Made by a program: the position numbers and the translations under genes. Positions 60,319 to 64,000 of a DNA stretch of 64,000 nt are shown here, in pieces. Source of the DNA: CAWGUU01 sp963825765 (GTDB lineage Bacteria; Actinomycetota; Acidimicrobiia; Acidimicrobiales; AC-14); NCBI GenBank assembly GCA_963825765.1, contig CAWGUU010000007.1, positions 65,571 to 129,570 of the forward strand, read 5' to 3'. Position 1 is the first letter of the stretch, and every line of letters begins with the position of its first letter. Below the pieces are notes generated by a model. The model saw only the letters and a list, made by a program, of their open reading frames with translations. It did no database searches and was not told the origin of the DNA.

Positions 60319-60627
60319 GTGCGTGCCCGCGTGGCTACCGTGGTCGGCGTGGTGCGCCTGACCGCTGCGATTCCTGGCTCCGATCTGGTCGAGGCCGGGC
60401 TGCAGGATCTGGCCGAGGGCCGCCGCACAGTGCCCGCGCTTCTCGTCTCGATCGGCGCCCCGCGCTTGCGGCAGCTCGGCCTCGAGGTTGCCACCCCGAT
60501 CGAAGACGCCGACCACGCCTTGTACGAGTTTCTGGCTGCGGAAGACCCCGACAGTGCCCACAGCCGGTACAACGCCCTCATCCGCCGTCTGGTCAGCTTC
60601 GAGCGCGCAGCGGCGTGCGCCGGCTAG
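60319..60627 (+). CDS. Small protein upstream of the nucleotidyltransferase, possible antitoxin partner
   Basis: 102 residues from GTG 60319 (several in-frame GTGs downstream, up to 60352). The sequence is helical (SDLVEAGLQDLAEGRRTVPA, HALYEFLAAEDPDSAHSRYN, ALIRRLVSFERAAA). Its stop overlaps the next gene start by 13 bases (60615–60627), a toxin–antitoxin-like coupling. I do not recognise a named family. Confidence 0.6.
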   Translation: MRARVATVVGVVRLTAAIPGSDLVEAGLQDLAEGRRTVPALLVSIGAPRLRQLGLEVATPIEDADHALYEFLAAEDPDSAHSRYNALIRRLVSFERAAACAG

Positions 60628-61139
60628 CGACGGCCGAGCGCATCCGCGCCTTCCTGTCCCGCCTGGGCCGCGCCGCCCGGGAGCCCTCGACCGCGTACCT
60701 CACCGGCGGGTCCACTGCCGTTCTCCTCGGATGGCGGGACAGCACGATCGACATCGACCTCAAATTGGTCCCCGACTCGACCGCACTGCTGCGGGCTGTG
60801 CCGGAGTTGAAGGAAGAGCTGGAGATAAACGTCGAGCTGGCTTCGCCCGACCTCTTCATCCCTGTACCGCCGCAGTGGGAGGACCGAAGTCCGTGGGAAG
60901 CGACTGAAGGAATGCTCACCGTCCGACACTTCGATCTCACCGCCCAGGCCGTGGCCAAGCTCGAGCGCGGCCATGCCCGCGACCTCGATGACGTTCAGGC
61001 GATGCTCGACCGCGACTTGGTCCAGCGGGAGGGACTGCTGGCATTCCTCGACGCCATCGAGGGCGAGCTGTACCGCTTCCCGGCGATCGACCCGCCGTCG
61101 TTCCGCCGGGCGGTGGAGGCTGTGGCCCGTTACCCGTGA
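60615..61139 (+). CDS. DUF6036-like nucleotidyltransferase-fold protein
   Basis: 174 residues from GTG 60615. YLTGGSTAVLLGWRDSTIDIDLKL gives the GGS loop and, 13 residues on, the D-x-D metal site of nucleotidyltransferases. Later KLERGHARDLDDVQAMLDRD resembles the helix found in DUF6036/AbiEii-type proteins, where a conserved Lys and Arg/Asp contact substrate. Such proteins often are the toxin of two-gene systems. With the small upstream gene it forms a plausible toxin–antitoxin pair. A fragment of a related gene sits at 54.4 kb. Confidence 0.75.
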   Translation: MRRLATAERIRAFLSRLGRAAREPSTAYLTGGSTAVLLGWRDSTIDIDLKLVPDSTALLRAVPELKEELEINVELASPDLFIPVPPQWEDRSPWEATEGMLTVRHFDLTAQAVAKLERGHARDLDDVQAMLDRDLVQREGLLAFLDAIEGELYRFPAIDPPSFRRAVEAVARYP

Positions 61140-61619
61140 CGTGAACAGGGTCGTCGACTCGGCCCGTCCTGCTGCGGGAGCCGCAGCTCAGTAACCCTGC
61201 CTGCTGCTGCTCGGCGGCTCGGGGTGGCCGGTTCACCAACCCGGGGCAGAGCTGTACCGGCTCGGCCTCGACGGTGCCCGGGCGCTGGGGGACCCTCTCG
61301 TCGTCGTCGTGACCATCCGGCTGGCGGCGCCGGAGCTCTTGTCCGACGAGTTTGCACCTCTCGCACACCAACCTGTCGTCCCGATGGGCGCAGGCCCCCT
61401 CGGCAGACTTGTCGTGATGGCGTCCACAATTGCCGCAGACGGGCACGTCACAAGGGCGGGCGACGAAATCCGCCCTGTCCAGGGCCCGCCAGCGTCGTCG
61501 GCACCTCCCGAATGTCGTACGAGAGGAGTCAGCGCAGCTGGGCGGGCCAACCCCTCCCTCGTCGTAGGCTGCGCGACCCGGATTCTGGTCGTAAGGCTGG
61601 ATGAACCAAAGGTGTACAC
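61140..61619. other. Intergenic region; one low-confidence minus-strand frame
   Basis: A minus-strand frame starting at 61446 begins MPVCGNCGRHHDKSAEGACA and DDRLVCERCKLVGQEL, with four CX2C-type cysteines as in a small zinc ribbon, but the following residues are Pro/Arg-rich and the frame runs antisense into the nucleotidyltransferase gene. It may be the 5' remnant of a small gene. No terminator or RNA gene recognised; the promoter for the next gene must be here. Confidence 0.4.
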
Positions 61620-62783
61620 GTGGACGAGCTCAGCCTCGGAGTCATCTCGCACTCTCGCAAGGAGAACGAACGACGGTTGCCGATCCATCCGGCCCACGTC
61701 GAGCGGATCGACCCCGAGCTCCGTCGGAACATCTACCTCGAAACCGGATACGGGGAGCGGTTCGGCGTTCCCGACGACCAGTTGGAGCCGCTGGCTGCCG
61801 GGTTCCGCAGCCGCGAGCAGTTGATCGCCGAGTGCGACGTCATCCTCCTGGCCAAACCGCTGGCACAGGACCTCCGAGAAATGCGTGCCGGGCAAACCCT
61901 GTGGGGCTGGCCGCACTGTGTCCAGGACCGAGAGGTCACGCAGCTGGCGATCGACCGGCGGCTCACGTTGATCGCCTTCGAGGCGATGAACCATCGGCCG
62001 TCCGACCCGGTCAACCTGAACGTCTTCCACAAGAACAGCGAGCTGGCCGGCTACTGCTCGGTGCTGCACGCGCTGGAGCTGGCCGGCTCGACCGGCGACT
62101 ACGGCCGCCGGCTCCGTGCCGCGGTGATCGGCTTCGGCGCGACGGCACGGGGCGCGGTGACCGCCCTCAACGCCCACGGAGTACACGACGTCGACATCCT
62201 CACCCAGCGCGCGGTCACGGCTGTCGCGTCGCCGATGCACTCGGCTCGACTGGTGCAGATCGACCGCGACCCCACCGACGCAGGCCGGCTCCTCGCGCTC
62301 TCGGAGGATACGGGGAGCGTGCCGTTGGCCGGCTTCCTCGCCGACCACGACATCGTCGTGAACTGCGTGTTGCAGGACACCGACGCGCCCCAGACCTTCC
62401 TCACCGACGCTGACCTCCCCGCGTTCAGCCCTGGCAGCGTGATCGTCGACGTCTCCTGCGACGAGGGGATGGGATTCAGCTGGGCTCGGCCCACGACCTT
62501 CGACGAACCCACCTTCGTCGTAGGAGACAACGTCCTCTACTACGCCGTGGACCACAGCCCGTCCTATCTGTGGAACTCGGCCACGTGGGAGATCAGCCAA
62601 GCCCTGCTCCCGTACCTGGAAGCGGTGCTGGCCGGACCAGAGGCGTGGGACGCGGACGAGACCATCCACCGCGCCATCGAGATACGCGACGGAATCGTTC
62701 AGAACCCGATGATCCTGTCCTTCCAGGGTCGCTCGCCGGACTACCCGCACGAGATGGACGGACGACGCGGAGCCGCTGGATAG
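61620..62783 (+). CDS. Alanine dehydrogenase/PNT-family enzyme, N5-(carboxyethyl)ornithine-synthase-like
   Basis: 387 residues from GTG 61620, with AAAGGTG about six bases upstream. The N-terminus LGVISHSRKENERRLPIHPA matches the AlaDH/PNT substrate domain (conserved Lys-Glu-x-Glu-x-Arg), and NIYLETGYGERFGVPDD the following strand. The nucleotide-binding domain has LRAAVIGFGATARGAVTAL. Overall it is closer to N5-(carboxyethyl)ornithine synthase and saccharopine-dehydrogenase-like members than to true alanine dehydrogenase. It would reductively couple an amino acid with a 2-oxo acid. The GH13 gene follows eight bases later, an odd pairing. Confidence 0.8.
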   Translation: MDELSLGVISHSRKENERRLPIHPAHVERIDPELRRNIYLETGYGERFGVPDDQLEPLAAGFRSREQLIAECDVILLAKPLAQDLREMRAGQTLWGWPHCVQDREVTQLAIDRRLTLIAFEAMNHRPSDPVNLNVFHKNSELAGYCSVLHALELAGSTGDYGRRLRAAVIGFGATARGAVTALNAHGVHDVDILTQRAVTAVASPMHSARLVQIDRDPTDAGRLLALSEDTGSVPLAGFLADHDIVVNCVLQDTDAPQTFLTDADLPAFSPGSVIVDVSCDEGMGFSWARPTTFDEPTFVVGDNVLYYAVDHSPSYLWNSATWEISQALLPYLEAVLAGPEAWDADETIHRAIEIRDGIVQNPMILSFQGRSPDYPHEMDGRRGAAG

Positions 62784-62791
62784 CCTGCGCC

Positions 62792-64000
62792 GTGGCCAAA
62801 GGTCCGTGGTGGCGGCGCGCCGTGATCTACCAGGTCTACGTCCGCAGCTTCGCCGACTCGAACGGCGACGGGATGGGCGACCTCGCCGGTGTCCGCTCCC
62901 GGCTGCCCTACCTGGAGGACCTCGGCGTCGACGCCATCTGGCTGAACCCGTTCTACCCGTCGCCCCAGGCCGACGCCGGCTACGACGTGGCCGACTACCG
63001 CGGCGTCGACCCCATGTTCGGCACCCTTGCCGACTTCGACGAGCTCGTCGGCGACGTCCACCGCCACGGCCTGAAGGTCATCGTCGACCTGGTGCCGAAC
63101 CACACGTCGAGCGAGCACCCTTGGTTCGCTGCCGCGCTGGCAGCCAACCCCCACGGCCCCGAGCGAGCGCGCTATGTCTTCCGCGACGGTCGGGGCCCCG
63201 ACAACAGCGAGCCGCCCAACGACTGGGCCAGCGTCTTCGGCGGGCCGGCGTGGCACCGCGTCACCGAGCGGGACGGCACACCCGGACAGTGGTACCTGCA
63301 CCTCTTCGCCCCCGAGCAGCCCGACCTGAACTGGACGAACGACGACGTCAAGGACGAGTTCGACTCCATCCTGCGCTTCTGGCTCGATCGCGGCGTCGGC
63401 GGTTTCCGCATCGACGTGGCCCACGGCATGGCCAAGCACCCCGACATGCCCGACATCGCCGGCGCCTACGCGGGCGCCGGGCCGGCGGCGGAGGGTCACC
63501 CCTACTGGGACCAGGACGAGGTCCACGAGGTCTACCGCCGGTGGCGTCGGATCGCCGACTCCTACCCCCACGAGGTCACCTTCGTCGGCGAGGTGTGGGT
63601 GCAGACACCCGAGCGCCTCGCCCGCTACCTGCGCCCCGACGAGCTGCACACCGCCTTCAACTTCGAGTTCCTCCTGGCGCCATGGGACGCCGAGGCGATG
63701 CGTACCGCCATCGACGAGAGCATTGCCGCCCTCGCCGGGGTGGGGGCACCCACCACGTGGGTGCTGTCGAACCACGACGTCGTCCGTCACGTCACCCGAT
63801 ACGGCGGCGGCGACCTGGGCCGGCGGCGGGCCCGGGCGGCAGCGCTGCTCATGCTGGCCCTGCCCGGCGGCGCCTACGTCTACCAGGGCGACGAGCTGGG
63901 CCTTCCCCAGGTGACCGACCTCCCCGACGAGGTGTTGCAGGACCCGACCTTCCTCCGCACCGGCGGCGCCGACCGCGGCAGGGACGGATGCCGCGTGCCC
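62792..64000 (+). CDS. Alpha-amylase family (GH13) glycosidase, 3' end outside the window
   Basis: The first 403 residues from GTG 62792 are visible. WWRRAVIYQVYVRSFADSNG, DAIWLNPFYPSP and VIVDLVPNHTS are GH13 regions; the nucleophile Asp is in GGFRIDVAH, acid/base Glu in TFVGEVWV and the third Asp in VLSNHD. YVYQGDELGLP follows. Pattern and regions resemble oligo-alpha-glucosidases and trehalose-converting enzymes that act inside the cell (no signal peptide). The end of the protein is not in the window. Confidence 0.92.
   Translation, partial: MAKGPWWRRAVIYQVYVRSFADSNGDGMGDLAGVRSRLPYLEDLGVDAIWLNPFYPSPQADAGYDVADYRGVDPMFGTLADFDELVGDVHRHGLKVIVDLVPNHTSSEHPWFAAALAANPHGPERARYVFRDGRGPDNSEPPNDWASVFGGPAWHRVTERDGTPGQWYLHLFAPEQPDLNWTNDDVKDEFDSILRFWLDRGVGGFRIDVAHGMAKHPDMPDIAGAYAGAGPAAEGHPYWDQDEVHEVYRRWRRIADSYPHEVTFVGEVWVQTPERLARYLRPDELHTAFNFEFLLAPWDAEAMRTAIDESIAALAGVGAPTTWVLSNHDVVRHVTRYGGGDLGRRRARAAALLMLALPGGAYVYQGDELGLPQVTDLPDEVLQDPTFLRTGGADRGRDGCRVP

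Noticed and set aside
62741..63790. 349-aa minus-strand frame rich in Val, Gly and Asp
   Set aside because: Antisense shadow of the GH13 gene, whose catalytic motifs are clear.

Overview
This is a high-GC actinobacterial chromosome segment, most like an Acidimicrobiia-type organism. The supporting evidence is the DUF3566/tRNA-Ile pair near the left edge, the conserved division and signalling block crgA–pabA/trpG–pknB–pbpA–rodA–pstP–fhaB–fhaA at 41.9–50.0 kb, an F420-type flavin oxidoreductase, many GTG starts and strong G/C third-position bias. In many actinobacteria these two blocks lie close together near the replication origin. Here about 39 kb of other genes separate them, and tRNA-Ile and tRNA-Ala are 23 kb apart.

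Layout. 0–9 kb: DUF3566 membrane protein, tRNA-Ile with a tiny ORF fused to its CCA end, a Rossmann protein, an Fpg/Nei glycosylase, a PPOX oxidoreductase, a PAP2 phosphatase, a lipoprotein, a secreted S1 protease and a VOC protein. 8.9–19.2 kb: a divergent block joining a TPR–CHAT (caspase-fold) protease, a subtilase whose catalytic Ser is replaced by Cys, a 159-aa protein of unknown function, and a full oligopeptide ABC importer (binding protein, two permeases, fused double ATPase). 19.6–24.5 kb: a methyltransferase, a fused FAD amine oxidase and an ATP-grasp enzyme on the minus strand, convergent with a class-I amidotransferase-fold hydrolase. 24.5–27.6 kb: decayed DNA around tRNA-Ala with an integrase remnant, plus a MOSC protein. 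27.6–32.2 kb: a secreted S8-like peptidase with calcium-binding repeats, DUF2784 and an ABC-F ATPase.

32.2–38.0 kb holds the most unusual locus: a tightly packed minus-strand operon of a highly repetitive VEVAPE-repeat protein, a phosphoribosyltransferase–AMMECR1–helical-barrel fusion, and a radical SAM protein with the CX7CX2C signature of RiPP-maturation enzymes. I read it as a candidate multi-core RiPP system. 39–41.7 kb: an ion-channel-like protein, a thiolase and a small zinc-binding membrane protein. 41.9–50.2 kb: the cell-wall and Ser/Thr-kinase block ending at tRNA-Leu. 50.5–61.1 kb: an accessory region with SRPBCC and DHFR-fold proteins, a PstI/BsuBI-type restriction-modification pair, an ArsR–ArsC fusion, GH16, Fic, a sigma factor, a secreted protein and a DUF6036-like nucleotidyltransferase pair, with gene fragments between them. 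61.6–64 kb: an alanine-dehydrogenase-like enzyme and the 5' part of a GH13 glycosidase.

Two single-base frame breaks (about 2.07 and 16.27 kb) interrupt otherwise intact genes and may be assembly errors. Short tandem duplications at gene junctions recur across the window. All family assignments come from reading motifs; no database search was possible.
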